Source: Xanthomonas boreopolis (GTDB taxonomy: Bacteria; Pseudomonadota; Gammaproteobacteria; Xanthomonadales; Xanthomonadaceae). From it: a stretch of DNA of 64,000 nucleotides. Positions 48,612 through 58,298 of the stretch are shown piece by piece. The DNA lies in assembly GCA_014654535.1 (NCBI GenBank), contig BNBA01000005.1, positions 114,992 to 178,991 on the forward strand, read 5' to 3'. Below the pieces are notes generated by a model that had not been told where the DNA came from, ran no database searches, and saw only the letters and a list, made by a program, of their open reading frames with translations. Every line of letters begins with the position of its first letter. Position 1 is the first letter of the stretch. Made by a program: the position numbers and the translations under genes.

Positions 48612-49297
48612 GCCGTTTCAGGAACGAAGTCCATCACCTGCAGGCCCATGTGCGCACGCTGCGCCTGGGCGCCGGTGCGTTGTTCGTGGTGGCGCTGCTG
48701 CTCGGTTTCGGCTGGTGGAGTGCGCCGAGGCAACTGACGATCCACGTGCCCCCCGATCTGCGCTCGGGCAGCACCCGCGCCTGGTGGGATGTGCCGCCCG
48801 AGAATGTCTATGCGTTCGCCTTCTACGTCTGGCAGCAGGTCCAGCGCTGGCCGACGGATGGTGAGCAGGACTACCCGCGCAACCTCCACGCGCTGTCGGC
48901 CTATTTCACACCGTCCTGCCAGGCCTTCCTGCGCCAGGACTACGAGCACCGGCGCAGCAGCGGCGAACTGCGGCAGCGGGTGCGCGGCATCTACGAGATT
49001 CCGGGGCGCGGCTTTGGCGACAACCCCACGATGCGGGTGAAGACGGTTTCCAGCCGCGACTGGATCGTCACGCTGGACGTCAGCGCGGACGAGTACTACG
49101 GCGCCGAGCAGGTCAAGCGGGCCCTGGTGCGCTATCCGCTGAAAGTGGTGCGGTTGGACGTCGACCCCCAGCACAATCCCTTCGGCCTTGCGCTGGACTG
49201 CTATGACGGCGCGCCGCAGCGCATCGAGGCACCGTCGCCGGCAGCGCCACCATCCGGCACGCCCAACGGTGGCCTTTCGCAGGGAGGCAACCCATGA
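48608..49297 (+). CDS. TIGR03746 family ICE protein (PFL_4703, DUF2895)
   Basis: 229 residues: one N-terminal membrane anchor (about 22-40) and a periplasmic domain with ENVYAFAFYVWQQVQRWPTDGEQDYP, typical of DUF2895. Architecture resembles VirB8/TraE core proteins. The C-terminal ~25 residues are a Pro/Ser/Gly tail. Overlaps the next gene by 4 bp. Confidence 0.88.
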   Translation: MSRFRNEVHHLQAHVRTLRLGAGALFVVALLLGFGWWSAPRQLTIHVPPDLRSGSTRAWWDVPPENVYAFAFYVWQQVQRWPTDGEQDYPRNLHALSAYFTPSCQAFLRQDYEHRRSSGELRQRVRGIYEIPGRGFGDNPTMRVKTVSSRDWIVTLDVSADEYYGAEQVKRALVRYPLKVVRLDVDPQHNPFGLALDCYDGAPQRIEAPSPAAPPSGTPNGGLSQGGNP

Positions 49298-50181
49298 AAC
49301 ACCACGTCTTCACCATCGTGGCGAGCCTGGCCCTTGGCTTCGGCCTGGTGCCGGACAGCCATGCCATCGAGATCCTGCGCTGGCAGCGGCTGCCGCTGGC
49401 CGTCCCGCTGGTCGTCGGCCAGGAGCGCGTGGTCTTCATCGACCGCAACGTGCGTGTCGGCCTGCCCCCGAGCCTGGGCGAGCGGCTGCGCGTGCAGAGC
49501 GCGGGCGGCGCGATCTACCTGCGCGCCAGCGAGGCCATCGCGCCGACGCGGCTGCAACTGCAGGACGTGGAATCCGGCGCCATCGTGCTGGTCGACATCG
49601 CAGCCACGGACGCCGGGGAAGGCGAGCAGCCGCTGGAGCCTGTACGCATCGTCCTGCAGGACGCCGCCGAGGAAGCCAGCGAAGACACAGCCGCCGGTCC
49701 AGTCCAGGCAGCGCATACCGCGAAGCGTCGGCAAACGCCGATAACCGTTGTCCTGACGCGCTACGCGGCGCAGAACCTTTACGCACCGCTGCGCACCGTC
49801 GAGCCCGTGGCCGGCGTCGGGCGCGTGCCGCTGCGGCGCCCGCTCGCGCTGGACACACTGCTGCCAACGCTGCCGCTCAAGGCGCAGGCGCTGGCGGCCT
49901 GGCGACTCGAAGACCAGTGGGTCACCGCCGTGCGCCTGACCAACACCTCGCCTCACCGTATCGATCTCGACCCAAGGGCGCTGCAAGGCGACTTCGTGGC
50001 CGCGACCTTCCAGCATCCCGACCTGGGGCCTGCGGGCGCTTCGACCGACACCACTGTGGCCTACCTGGTCACCCGCGGCCGTGGCCTGGCCGAGTCCCTG
50101 ATGCCGGTGCTCGGCCCCATCGATGCCGGCACGAACCTGCCGCCGGCCGCCGCTGCGGGGAGGACGTCCGATGAGGAGTAA
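49294..50181 (+). CDS. TIGR03749 family ICE protein (PFL_4704, TraK/VirB9-like)
   Basis: 295 residues with a signal peptide (cleavage near residue 24, SHA). The mature protein begins IEILRWQRLPLAVPLVVGQERVVFIDRNVRVG, fitting the PFL_4704 family, which corresponds to the TraK/VirB9 outer-membrane core protein. Its C-terminal part follows an acidic linker (about 105-140). Overlaps the next gene by 11 bp. Confidence 0.87.
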   Translation: MKHHVFTIVASLALGFGLVPDSHAIEILRWQRLPLAVPLVVGQERVVFIDRNVRVGLPPSLGERLRVQSAGGAIYLRASEAIAPTRLQLQDVESGAIVLVDIAATDAGEGEQPLEPVRIVLQDAAEEASEDTAAGPVQAAHTAKRRQTPITVVLTRYAAQNLYAPLRTVEPVAGVGRVPLRRPLALDTLLPTLPLKAQALAAWRLEDQWVTAVRLTNTSPHRIDLDPRALQGDFVAATFQHPDLGPAGASTDTTVAYLVTRGRGLAESLMPVLGPIDAGTNLPPAAAAGRTSDEE

Positions 50182-51589
50182 TCCCCTGTTGAAGTGGCTG
50201 CTGATTCCGATGGCATTGTTGCTGGTGTTCGTCGGTGCCAGGTTGTTCTCAGGCAGTGACGCCGCACCTGGCAAGCAGGATGTCCCGGGGCAGCTCACTC
50301 CCGAGGAAATGAAGGCGCTCGGCATCGCGGGCGACACCCCGCGCGATACCGTCGCCACCCTGGTGGCGCAGGTCAAGCAGCTCCGCACCGAGCTGCAGAC
50401 CGCGCTGAGCGACAACCGCCAGCACAAGGCGGAGAACGAGCGCCTGCGTACCCGCGAGGGTGCGATCGACCAGCGCATCCAGAACGCCCTCGACAGCGAA
50501 CGCCGCCGCCTGGAACAGGAGCGAACCCAGGCCGCCAGCGACCGGCAGCAGACGCAAGGGCTGATGCAGGAATTGCAGCGCCGCCTGGACGGGTTGTCCG
50601 GCAAGGGCGATGTCGCCGACCTGCCGATCGGCTTTGGACTGGACGGGCATGACGGCGGGCCGCTCAAGGATGGCGGCATGCGCTGGATCGAACCGGCTGA
50701 CGCCCGGCCCGATCCGAAGGGCGGTTCGAGCAGCCTGCGCTTGCCCGCCTTTCCCGCCAGCTTCGGTCCGGCCTCGCCGGAGCCGTCGGCCGCGGCAGAG
50801 GCCGTCAGCGACAGGACGGCGCAGGCCGTTGGCGACACCGTCCAGGCGGTCTATACGGTGCCCACCAACGCCACACTGATGGGCTCGGTCGCCATGACCG
50901 CGCTGATCGGGCGCATCCCCATCGACGGCACCGTCAACGACCCGTTTCCCTTCAAGGTGCTGATCGGGGCCGACAACCTGGCGGCCAACGGCATCGAAAT
51001 TCCCGACGTGGCCGGTGCTGTGGTCAGCGGCACGGCCTCGGGCGACTGGACGCTCTCGTGCGTGCGTGGGCAGGTCCGTTCCATCACCTTCGTGTTCAGC
51101 GACGGCACCATCCGCACGGTGCCGGAGGACGACGGCAAGCGCAGTCGAAGCCAGAACAGCACCAGCCTGCTGGATGGCCTGGGCTGGATCAGCGATCCCT
51201 ACGGCATCCCGTGCGTCTCGGGCGAGCGCCGCAGCAATGCCCAGCAGTACCTGGGATCGCAGGCGTTGATCACCGCGGCCGGCGCGGGCGCCGCCTCGCT
51301 CATCAAGTCCGACAACGGCAGCGTGGCCGTGGTCGCCAACAACAACGGTTCGCTGGGCACGGTCGGCATTTCGGGCAACGAGGCCATGGGCCGCATCCTG
51401 GCCGGTGGCGTGCGCGACATGGCCGACTGGGTCAACAAGCTCTACGGCCAGGCCTTCGCTGCGGTCTACGTGCAGCCCGGCGCCAGGGTGGCCGTGCACC
51501 TGGAGCAGCCGATCGCCATCGACCACGACGCCAAGGGGCGCCGGGTGAATCACCTCATGGGAGAAGCACATGCGTCGGACCTGGATTGA
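50171..51589 (+). CDS. TIGR03752 family ICE protein (PFL_4705, TraB/VirB10-like)
   Basis: 472 residues. One membrane anchor at about 6-25, a coiled coil (about 55-140), then a C-terminal TraB/VirB10-like domain (VYTVPTNATLMGSVAMTALIGRIPI, LGSQALITAAGAGAAS, GQAFAAVYVQPGARVAVHLEQPIAID). It spans the envelope and links both membranes in the channel. Overlaps the next gene by 20 bp. Confidence 0.9.
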   Translation: MRSNPLLKWLLIPMALLLVFVGARLFSGSDAAPGKQDVPGQLTPEEMKALGIAGDTPRDTVATLVAQVKQLRTELQTALSDNRQHKAENERLRTREGAIDQRIQNALDSERRRLEQERTQAASDRQQTQGLMQELQRRLDGLSGKGDVADLPIGFGLDGHDGGPLKDGGMRWIEPADARPDPKGGSSSLRLPAFPASFGPASPEPSAAAEAVSDRTAQAVGDTVQAVYTVPTNATLMGSVAMTALIGRIPIDGTVNDPFPFKVLIGADNLAANGIEIPDVAGAVVSGTASGDWTLSCVRGQVRSITFVFSDGTIRTVPEDDGKRSRSQNSTSLLDGLGWISDPYGIPCVSGERRSNAQQYLGSQALITAAGAGAASLIKSDNGSVAVVANNNGSLGTVGISGNEAMGRILAGGVRDMADWVNKLYGQAFAAVYVQPGARVAVHLEQPIAIDHDAKGRRVNHLMGEAHASDLD

Positions 51590-52001
51590 CCGTCCCCTTG
51601 TCCTGCTCGCCGCCGCCGTTCTCGCGGGTTGTGCCACCAGCTCGGAAAAGCTGCTGCCCCGGGGCGAGCACACCATGCTGGACATCTGGCAGCACGAGAC
51701 TGGCGGCTATAGCGGCGGCCAGGCCGGCCGCCTGCTGCTCGACGCACGCCAGGACCTGCGCCGTCCGCTGACCGACGCTGACACCCTCGCGGCGCCTGCC
51801 CGGAACGCGGCCTACACCCGCACCGCAGCGAACGAGATCCAGCGACAGTTCCATCGACTGCCAAACCCCGATCTGGTCATGTACGTCTTTCCGCACCTGG
51901 CCGGTACCGACCCGGTACCGGTGCCCGGCTACAGCACCGTCTTCCCGCTCTACCAGCGCGTGCAGTACGCGATGCCCGGCGAGCGGCTGGAGAACTACTG
52001 A
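51570..52001 (+). CDS. TIGR03751 family ICE lipoprotein
   Basis: 143 residues with a clear lipoprotein signal, lipobox VLAGC (Cys21). The motif HTMLDIWQHETGGYSGGQAGRLLLDARQDLRRP is typical of TIGR03751. Probably the TraV/VirB7-like outer-membrane lipoprotein of the core complex. It ends on the first base of the VirB4-like gene. Confidence 0.88.
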   Translation: MRRTWIDRPLVLLAAAVLAGCATSSEKLLPRGEHTMLDIWQHETGGYSGGQAGRLLLDARQDLRRPLTDADTLAAPARNAAYTRTAANEIQRQFHRLPNPDLVMYVFPHLAGTDPVPVPGYSTVFPLYQRVQYAMPGERLENY

Positions 52002-54880
52002 TGGGCTGGCGACTGCCGTGGCCGCGTCGTCCGGCCCCCAGGCCAGTCCAGACCGACATCGAGCCGGACGCCTGGACGCGGCATGTAGCCCGCCTTGCCG
52101 CGCACGGCATCGAGTCACCAGGCGCCGCCCTTGGGTCGAATCATCGGCGCCCTGCGACGCAGGCCGACCACGCGGCGCTCTACGACGTGGCGCCGTCCTT
52201 CGCCGACCTGCTGCCCTGGGTCGAGTACCTGCCGGCCACGCAGTGCATGCTGCTCGAAGATGGCCAATCGGTGGCGGCGTTCTTCGAGTTGCAGCCGGTC
52301 GGTACCGAAGGGCGCGAGACCGCCTGGCTGTGGCAGGCCCGCGATGCCCTGGAGAATGCGCTGCAGGACTCCTTCGACGAGTTGGACGAGAACCCCTGGG
52401 TGGTGCAGCTCTACGCGCAGGACGAAGCCGATTGGGACCACTACCTGCGCACGCTGGGGGCATACCTGCATCCACGCGCGCAGGGCAGCGCGTTCAGCGA
52501 GTTCTACCTGCGCTTCTTCGGTCATCACCTGCGCGCGATCGCCAAGCCGGGCGGCCTGTTCGAGGACACCACGGTCACGCGCCTGCCATGGCGCGGCCAG
52601 ACCCGGCGCGTGCGCATGGTGGTTTATCGGCGCACCCCGGACGCCGCATCGGCCCGGCGGGGGCAATCGCCCGAGCAGGCCCTGGCGACGATTTGCGACC
52701 GCCTGGTCGGCGGCCTGGCGAATGCCGGCGTCCAGGTCCGGCGCCTTGGCGCGGCGGACATCCACGACTGGCTGCTGCGTTGGTTCAATCCGAACCCCGG
52801 CGCGCTGGGCAGCACGGCCGAGGACCGGGAACGCTTCTACGCGCTCGCCCGCTACCCGGAGGAACGGGAAGAGGGTGAGATCGAGCTGGCCAGCGGCGAC
52901 TTCGCGCAACGCCTGTTCTTCGCCCAGCCGCGCTCGGATGTCGCCCGCGGCCTGTGGTTCTTCGACGGCATGCCGCACCGGGTCATCGTCATGGACCGCC
53001 TGCGCTCGCCGCCCGCGACCGGACACGTGACCGGCGAGACGCGCAAGGGCGGCGATGCGATGAACGCGCTGTTCGACCAGATGCCCGAGGACACGGTGAT
53101 GTGCCTGACCCTGGTCGCCACGCCGCAGGACGTGCTGGAGGCGCACCTCAACCACCTGGCCCGCAAGGCGGTTGGCGAGACGCTCGCCAGCGAACAGGCG
53201 CGCCAGGACGTGCAACAGGCCCGCGGCCTCATCGGCAGCGCGCACAAGCTGTACCGGGGCACGCTGGCGTTCTACCTGCGCGGCCGCGACATGGCGCAGC
53301 TCGACGCCCGCGGCCTGCAACTGGTCAATGTCATGCTCAATGCGGGCTTGCAGCCGGTGCGCGAAGAGGACGAGGTGGCGCCGCTCAACACCTACCTGCG
53401 CTGGCTGCCCTGCCTGTTCGACCCGGCGGCGGACAAGCGGCAGTGGTACACGCAACTGATGTTTGCGCAGCACGCGGCCAATCTGGCGCCGGTGTGGGGG
53501 CGCAGCCAGGGCACCGGCCATCCGGGCATCACCTTCTTCAACCGGGGTGGCGGCACGATCACCTTCGATCCACTGAACCGGCTCGACCGACAGATGAACG
53601 CCCACCTGTTCCTGTTCGGGCCGACCGGCTCCGGCAAGAGCGCCACGCTGAACAACATCCTCAACCAGGTCACGGCGATCTACCGGCCCAGGTTGTTCAT
53701 CGTCGAGGCCGGCAACAGCTTCGGCCTGTTCGGTGACTTCGCCGCGCGGCTGGGCCTGAGCGTGCATCGCGTGAAGCTGGCACCCGGCGCGGGCGTGAGC
53801 CTGGCGCCATTCGCCGATGCCTGGCGCCTGGTCGATACACCGGGCCAGGTGCAGACGCTGGACGCCGACGCCCTGGACGAGGACGGCGACACCCATCCGG
53901 CCGACGACGGGGATGACCAGCGGGACGTGCTCGGCGAACTCGAAATCACCGCCCGGCTGATGATCACCGGCGGCGAGGACAAGGAAGAAGCACGCATGAC
54001 ACGCGCCGACCGCAGCCTGATTCGCCAGTGCATCCTGGATGCCGCCCAGCGCTGCGTGGCACAGGCGCGCACGGTGCTGACCCGCGACGTGCGCGACGCG
54101 CTGCGCGAACGCGCCCGCGACGCCAACCTGCCGGATGCCCGGCGCGCGCGGCTGCTGGAGATGGCCGATGCGATGGACATGCTCTGCCAGGGCGCAGACG
54201 GCGAGATGTTCGACCGTCCGGGCACGCCCTGGCCCGAGGCGGACATCACCATCGTGGACCTGGCCACCTTCGCGCGCGAGGGCTACAACGCGCAGCTCTC
54301 CATCGCCTACATCTCGCTGATCAACACGGTGAACAACATCGCCGAGCGCGACCAGTTCCTGGGCCGGCCGATCATCAACGTCACCGACGAGGGCCACATC
54401 ATCACCAAGAACCCGCTGCTCGCGCCCTACGTGGTCAAGATCACCAAGATGTGGCGCAAGCTCGGTGCGTGGTACTGGCTGGCGACGCAGAACATCGACG
54501 ACCTGCCCAAGGCCGCCGAGCCCATGCTCAACATGATCGAGTGGTGGATCTGCCTGTCGATGCCGCCCGACGAGGTGGAGAAGATCGCCCGGTTCCGCGA
54601 GCTGTCGCCCGCGCAGAAGGCGCTGATGCTGTCCGCGCGCAAGGAGGCGGGCAAGTTCAGCGAGGGCGTCATCCTGTCCAAGTCGATGGAAGTGCTGTTC
54701 CGCGCCGTGCCGCCCAGCCTCTATCTGGCCCTTGCGCAGACCGAACCGGAAGAGAAGGCCGAGCGCTACCAGCTCATGCGCCAGTACGGCATCGGCGAAC
54801 TGGATGCCGCCTTCAAGGTGGCCGAGAAGATCGATCAGGCGCGTGGCATCGCATCGCCGCCGCTGTTCTTGCCGAAATGA
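52001..54880 (+). CDS. TIGR03744 conjugative ATPase, VirB4/TraC type
   Basis: 959 residues. N-terminal VirB4-type domain, then a P-loop ATPase with Walker A GPTGSGKS near 537-544 and Walker B INVTDEGHIIT near 790-800, and the FRELSPAQKALMLSARKEAGKFSEGV segment of the family. It is the assembly ATPase of the secretion channel. All motifs look intact, so the system is probably functional at this point. Confidence 0.93.
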   Translation: MGWRLPWPRRPAPRPVQTDIEPDAWTRHVARLAAHGIESPGAALGSNHRRPATQADHAALYDVAPSFADLLPWVEYLPATQCMLLEDGQSVAAFFELQPVGTEGRETAWLWQARDALENALQDSFDELDENPWVVQLYAQDEADWDHYLRTLGAYLHPRAQGSAFSEFYLRFFGHHLRAIAKPGGLFEDTTVTRLPWRGQTRRVRMVVYRRTPDAASARRGQSPEQALATICDRLVGGLANAGVQVRRLGAADIHDWLLRWFNPNPGALGSTAEDRERFYALARYPEEREEGEIELASGDFAQRLFFAQPRSDVARGLWFFDGMPHRVIVMDRLRSPPATGHVTGETRKGGDAMNALFDQMPEDTVMCLTLVATPQDVLEAHLNHLARKAVGETLASEQARQDVQQARGLIGSAHKLYRGTLAFYLRGRDMAQLDARGLQLVNVMLNAGLQPVREEDEVAPLNTYLRWLPCLFDPAADKRQWYTQLMFAQHAANLAPVWGRSQGTGHPGITFFNRGGGTITFDPLNRLDRQMNAHLFLFGPTGSGKSATLNNILNQVTAIYRPRLFIVEAGNSFGLFGDFAARLGLSVHRVKLAPGAGVSLAPFADAWRLVDTPGQVQTLDADALDEDGDTHPADDGDDQRDVLGELEITARLMITGGEDKEEARMTRADRSLIRQCILDAAQRCVAQARTVLTRDVRDALRERARDANLPDARRARLLEMADAMDMLCQGADGEMFDRPGTPWPEADITIVDLATFAREGYNAQLSIAYISLINTVNNIAERDQFLGRPIINVTDEGHIITKNPLLAPYVVKITKMWRKLGAWYWLATQNIDDLPKAAEPMLNMIEWWICLSMPPDEVEKIARFRELSPAQKALMLSARKEAGKFSEGVILSKSMEVLFRAVPPSLYLALAQTEPEEKAERYQLMRQYGIGELDAAFKVAEKIDQARGIASPPLFLPK

Positions 54881-54892
54881 CCGGAGCGCGTC

Positions 54893-55669
54893 ATGTCCTC
54901 GAAGCGAACCACCTTGCCGGGCCGGGCCCAGGCCATTCGCAAGCGCGCCGTGCGCCTGCCACGGCTGCACTGGATGGTGGCTGGCATCCTGGCTGCTGGC
55001 CTGCTGGGATGGCTCCTGTACCGCACGCCCGGTGCGCCGGCACCGCGCACGGGGGCCGAGGTCGCGCAGGCGCATCCGGCCGGCCCACCCTGGCGCCACG
55101 GCCCAGCCGATGCGCGCTTCACCTTGACGCTGTACGCCGACCTGGAGTGTCCGTTCTGCAAGGCCTATTACCCGACCCTGATGGCCTGGATCGATGCCCA
55201 TCCCGAGACCAGCCTGCGGTGGCATCACCTGCCGCTGGCGATGCACGATCCCGAGGCGAGTCGGCTGGCCCGCATGGCCGAGTGCGCAGGTGAGGCGCAA
55301 GGCCACGAGGCGTTCTTCGATGCCATCGCATGGCTCTACCAAAACACCCGGGGCGATGGCCAGGGGTTGCCCACCGATCATGGCTGGCCAGGCCTGACGA
55401 CCGCCATCCAGGCATGCCTGGACAGCGCCCCCCCCACAGCCATCGTTCGCGCGCAGGCCGAAGAGGCCCTGCGCAGCGGCATCAACGCCACGCCCACCGT
55501 GCGGCTGGAAGACAGCCTAACGGGGAAATCGCTGCTGCTGCACGGTCCGGTCGAGGGCGATGCGCTGCTGTCGGCGCTTGATCTGGTCGCCAGCGATGCG
55601 TCGGGTGCTCCAGGGCCCACCCATGCCGCCGACGCGGCACTCAGCGGAGACACCCGCACTCCGCAATGA
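54893..55669 (+). CDS. DsbA/DsbG-like thiol-disulfide protein of the ICE
   Basis: 258 residues. Membrane anchor at about 22-43; thioredoxin domain from about 70 with active site CPFC (Cys86, Cys89) and a cis-Pro region NATPTV near 202. It probably folds disulfide-containing conjugation proteins in the periplasm. It is the last recognisable conjugation gene in the window; the genes that normally follow (TIGR03755/TIGR03756-type and relaxase) are absent, replaced by cargo. Confidence 0.87.
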   Translation: MSSKRTTLPGRAQAIRKRAVRLPRLHWMVAGILAAGLLGWLLYRTPGAPAPRTGAEVAQAHPAGPPWRHGPADARFTLTLYADLECPFCKAYYPTLMAWIDAHPETSLRWHHLPLAMHDPEASRLARMAECAGEAQGHEAFFDAIAWLYQNTRGDGQGLPTDHGWPGLTTAIQACLDSAPPTAIVRAQAEEALRSGINATPTVRLEDSLTGKSLLLHGPVEGDALLSALDLVASDASGAPGPTHAADAALSGDTRTPQ

Positions 55670-55804
55670 CGACCATCCGGTGATGTCGTCACCCGCACCC
55701 GAGTTTGCAGTCTCTCCAGTCCTTGCGATGGGTCCACGCGAGGAGGTCGCTTGGCGAGGGTGTGGCCGATCGCCAACAGCCGATTCGCGCTGCTGACACC
55801 TCAC

Positions 55805-55835
55805 TTGACCTCAAGTTAATCTGAGGTTTAACCCT
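55805..55835 (+). promoter_or_regulatory. MerR-type promoter/operator
   Basis: TTGACC (55805-55810) overlaps the palindrome CCTCAAGTTAATCTGAGG (55809-55826), the form of promoters controlled by MerR-family activators, where the operator fills a 19-20 bp spacer. It faces the LysE-like remnant downstream; no merR gene is next to it now. Confidence 0.5.
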
Positions 55836-55944
55836 GACGCTGGCAGATCGAGACCTCACAACCGTTGCGGGAGACGGCCGCCCCCAGATCGGCCATCCGG
55901 CTTCTGGAAGGCTGCCGCCTTCCAGTGAGGCAATCCCAAGACGT

Positions 55945-56180
55945 GCCATCATGGCCATCGGGGCCATCGCCACCTACGCACCCGCCGACGGCGGCACGCT
56001 GGCGGTGATCGCCAGCGGTCCTCTACGCCGTTGTCAATGCTCCCAGCGTCGCCGTCTGGGCCGCCTTCGGCACGACGCCCCGCCGCTGGCTCACGGACCG
56101 ACGCCACCTGCGCATCTTCAACATCGCAATGGCCGTGCTGCTCGTGATGTCCCTGTATCCGCTGCGGGAGGTACATTCAC
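55945..56180 (+). pseudogene. LysE-family transporter, C-terminal remnant with frameshift
   Basis: Two frames together give the end of a LysE/RhtB amino-acid exporter: first MAIGAIATYAPADGGTLAVIASG, then, after a shift near 56020, LYAVVNAPSVAVWAAFGTT and FNIAMAVLLVMSLYP. The N-terminal two thirds are missing. It is a decayed fragment and cannot make a working transporter. A MerR-type promoter about 110 bp upstream may be its old control region. Confidence 0.7.
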
Positions 56181-56304
56181 AGGCTTGGTCAGCGCACCCA
56201 TCATGGCCTCTATCCATGCTCCGCATTGGGGTTGCCACAACATGAAGACAAACGAGCAAGCTTGCCGTCTTGTCCGGGCCCTCGTCCTACTCCTTCGCAC
56301 CTAC

Positions 56305-57207
56305 CTACGCCTTTTCGGAATCAGGCATCGTGGTTTCTCGCAATCGTTCGACGAAGCTCCGCAACTGCACCGAGTCTTCGGCATCCCGGCGCAACAGGTA
56401 GGTCGTCAACGGGGGGACTTCACCGGCCAACGGACGCGAGACGACATCCGGGTGCCGCCACAGGGACAGATGCGTGCGGGTGGTGATCCCGAGGCCGTAG
56501 CCCGCCGCCACCAGCGCCATCAGCAGGTCATGGGACGCCACCCTTTCGGCAATCCTGACCTCGCATTCCGCGGCACGCAACAGCCTGTCGAGTTGCCGGC
56601 TGCATCCTGCGCACGCGTTCGGGTCACACAGCACCAGTGGATGGGAAAGCAGCTCCATCAGGGAAAGCTCGGGATGGATCAAGGCGGGATGCCGCGCCGG
56701 CACCGCGACGACCAGAGGCTCGCTCCACGCCGGCGTGGCCTGCAATCCTTCCCCCGGATGCTCCGCCTTCGCGAACCCCGCGTCGTAGTCGCCCTCTCTC
56801 AGGCCTTTCAACTGCTGTGCGAGTGTCACTTCGAAGAGGCTAATCTCGACCTCGGGCGACTCTTCGCGGCAGCGAGCCAGCAGGTTGCTCAAGTGCGATG
56901 GCGAGATGCCGTCGGACAGCGCGATTCTCAGGAGCCCGCGGTATCCGGTCGCGGCGGCCCTTGCGCCGGCACGGGCCTGCTCGACCGCTGCCAGCACGCG
57001 CCGTGCCTCCTCAAGGAAGACTTGTCCAGCCCAGGTGAGCCGGGTGCCATGGCTGTTACGCTCGAAGAGCCGGACGCCAAGATCATCCTCCAATTGGCGG
57101 ATGGATCGCGACAGAGGCGACTGTTCGATGTGAAGTCGCTCCGCAGCACGGGTAAAGCTGAGTTCCTCCGCCACGGCGATGAAATACCGGATATGGCGCA
57201 TCAGCAT
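56305..57207 (-). CDS. LysR-family transcriptional regulator
   Basis: 300 residues. N-terminal winged helix-turn-helix (MRHIRYFIAVAEELSFTRAAERLHIEQSPLSRSIRQLEDDLGVRLF) and a substrate-binding-type effector domain from about 90. An internal CDPNACAGCSRQ segment (about 194-205) with three cysteines is unusual and might sense metal or redox. No target gene is adjacent: the LysE remnant lies behind it and the two membrane-protein genes are transcribed in the same direction upstream. The effector is unknown. Confidence 0.87.
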   Translation of the reverse strand: MLMRHIRYFIAVAEELSFTRAAERLHIEQSPLSRSIRQLEDDLGVRLFERNSHGTRLTWAGQVFLEEARRVLAAVEQARAGARAAATGYRGLLRIALSDGISPSHLSNLLARCREESPEVEISLFEVTLAQQLKGLREGDYDAGFAKAEHPGEGLQATPAWSEPLVVAVPARHPALIHPELSLMELLSHPLVLCDPNACAGCSRQLDRLLRAAECEVRIAERVASHDLLMALVAAGYGLGITTRTHLSLWRHPDVVSRPLAGEVPPLTTYLLRRDAEDSVQLRSFVERLRETTMPDSEKA

Positions 57208-57302
57208 CGTTACGCTCCGGAAACTCGCCCCGCGTCCTGCTGGCCCATGCCGGCAGACAGGTTCGCCACGTCCGGGGACATGAAGGACTCTCCGCTATCG
57301 TG

Positions 57303-57728
57303 CTAGACCGGCTTCACAAATGCCAACACAGCTATGGTTAGCATCGCAATCACGATGCCTAGATCAGCACCGGGAATTCTTCTTATAGCTGCTCCAGTTC
57401 GAATGCAATGACGTATTCGCCCGGAACGGAATCCATGCAAGGCGGAGAGCGCGACGACGAAAGCCAGCTTGACCAGCAACCATCGTGATGACAGCCATCC
57501 TGCGCTGAGCGCCAGTGATAACCCGAAGATCCAGGTCAACAACAATGCAGGTGTCGTGACAAGGAGATCAAAGCGCTGCAATGCAGCGAGCATCCCTGCT
57601 TGTTCTTCCGGTGGGGACTGCGAAATGGCATTTACTATCCTTTCTTGCGCAAGCAAGCCGCCTACCAGAAACACCACCGCTGTCACGTGCGTCGCCACCA
57701 AATAGGGATAGAGCGCCGCAATCATCAT
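57303..57728 (-). CDS. Four-helix membrane protein, CopD/HemJ-like
   Basis: 141 residues with four hydrophobic helices. The segment LLTWIFGLSLALSAGWLSSRWLLVKLAFVVALSALHGFRSGR resembles the CopD/HemJ membrane fold, including a His after a lysine-containing helix. HemJ is a protoporphyrinogen oxidase and CopD a copper-uptake protein; which applies here cannot be said. Its start overlaps the stop of the DUF3817 gene by one base, so the two are co-transcribed. Confidence 0.68.
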   Translation of the reverse strand: MMIAALYPYLVATHVTAVVFLVGGLLAQERIVNAISQSPPEEQAGMLAALQRFDLLVTTPALLLTWIFGLSLALSAGWLSSRWLLVKLAFVVALSALHGFRSGRIRHCIRTGAAIRRIPGADLGIVIAMLTIAVLAFVKPV

Positions 57729-58096
57729 CAGGCCTGTCCGATCTCGTTGAATATTCTCGCCCGTTCACGTAGCCACCGGATATTGAGATAGCCGCCGAAT
57801 GGCAGGAACGCAACTGCGAACAATCGAAGCATTTCACGTTTATGCCAGCCGCCGCCGGCTACAGTTTGCAAGGCAGTCCATAGGTACGCCAAGAATGCGA
57901 TCCCATGTATTGGCCCAAGTAGCTTCGAGCCATACGGCCAATCCCCGAAATGCCTGAGAGGTGCCGCAACGAACACTAGCAGGATCAGAGTTGTCGCCTC
58001 GACGATCGACGCCTTCTCCAGGCGCCTCAGTTGTTTGGATTCAATACTTCTGATTTGATCGAGTGAGTTCTTTTCTGCCTGTGCGCTTGTGGTCAT
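57728..58096 (-). CDS. DUF3817 membrane protein
   Basis: 122 residues with three hydrophobic helices. LLGPIHGIAFLAYLWTALQTV and LPFGGYLNIRWLRERA are typical of DUF3817, small integral membrane proteins often beside transporters. First gene of a two-gene minus-strand unit with the CopD/HemJ-like gene. Function unknown. Confidence 0.8.
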   Translation of the reverse strand: MTTSAQAEKNSLDQIRSIESKQLRRLEKASIVEATTLILLVFVAAPLRHFGDWPYGSKLLGPIHGIAFLAYLWTALQTVAGGGWHKREMLRLFAVAFLPFGGYLNIRWLRERARIFNEIGQA

Positions 58097-58298
58097 GACT
58101 CATCCGCTGGGCGGCTCAATATGTCAGAACAATCCAGGCGCCTGATTGATGCAGGCATGCCTCGACCTTGTTCAATGGTTATGTTTTCAGCGACTTTCCT
58201 CTCGCCGGAAGCGCAAGTATGTCGACATGTCGGAAGTTCGCCAATTGGCTAGAATGCCTTCTATCGAAGGATTCTCGCCAATCAAGGGAGCGAGTTCT

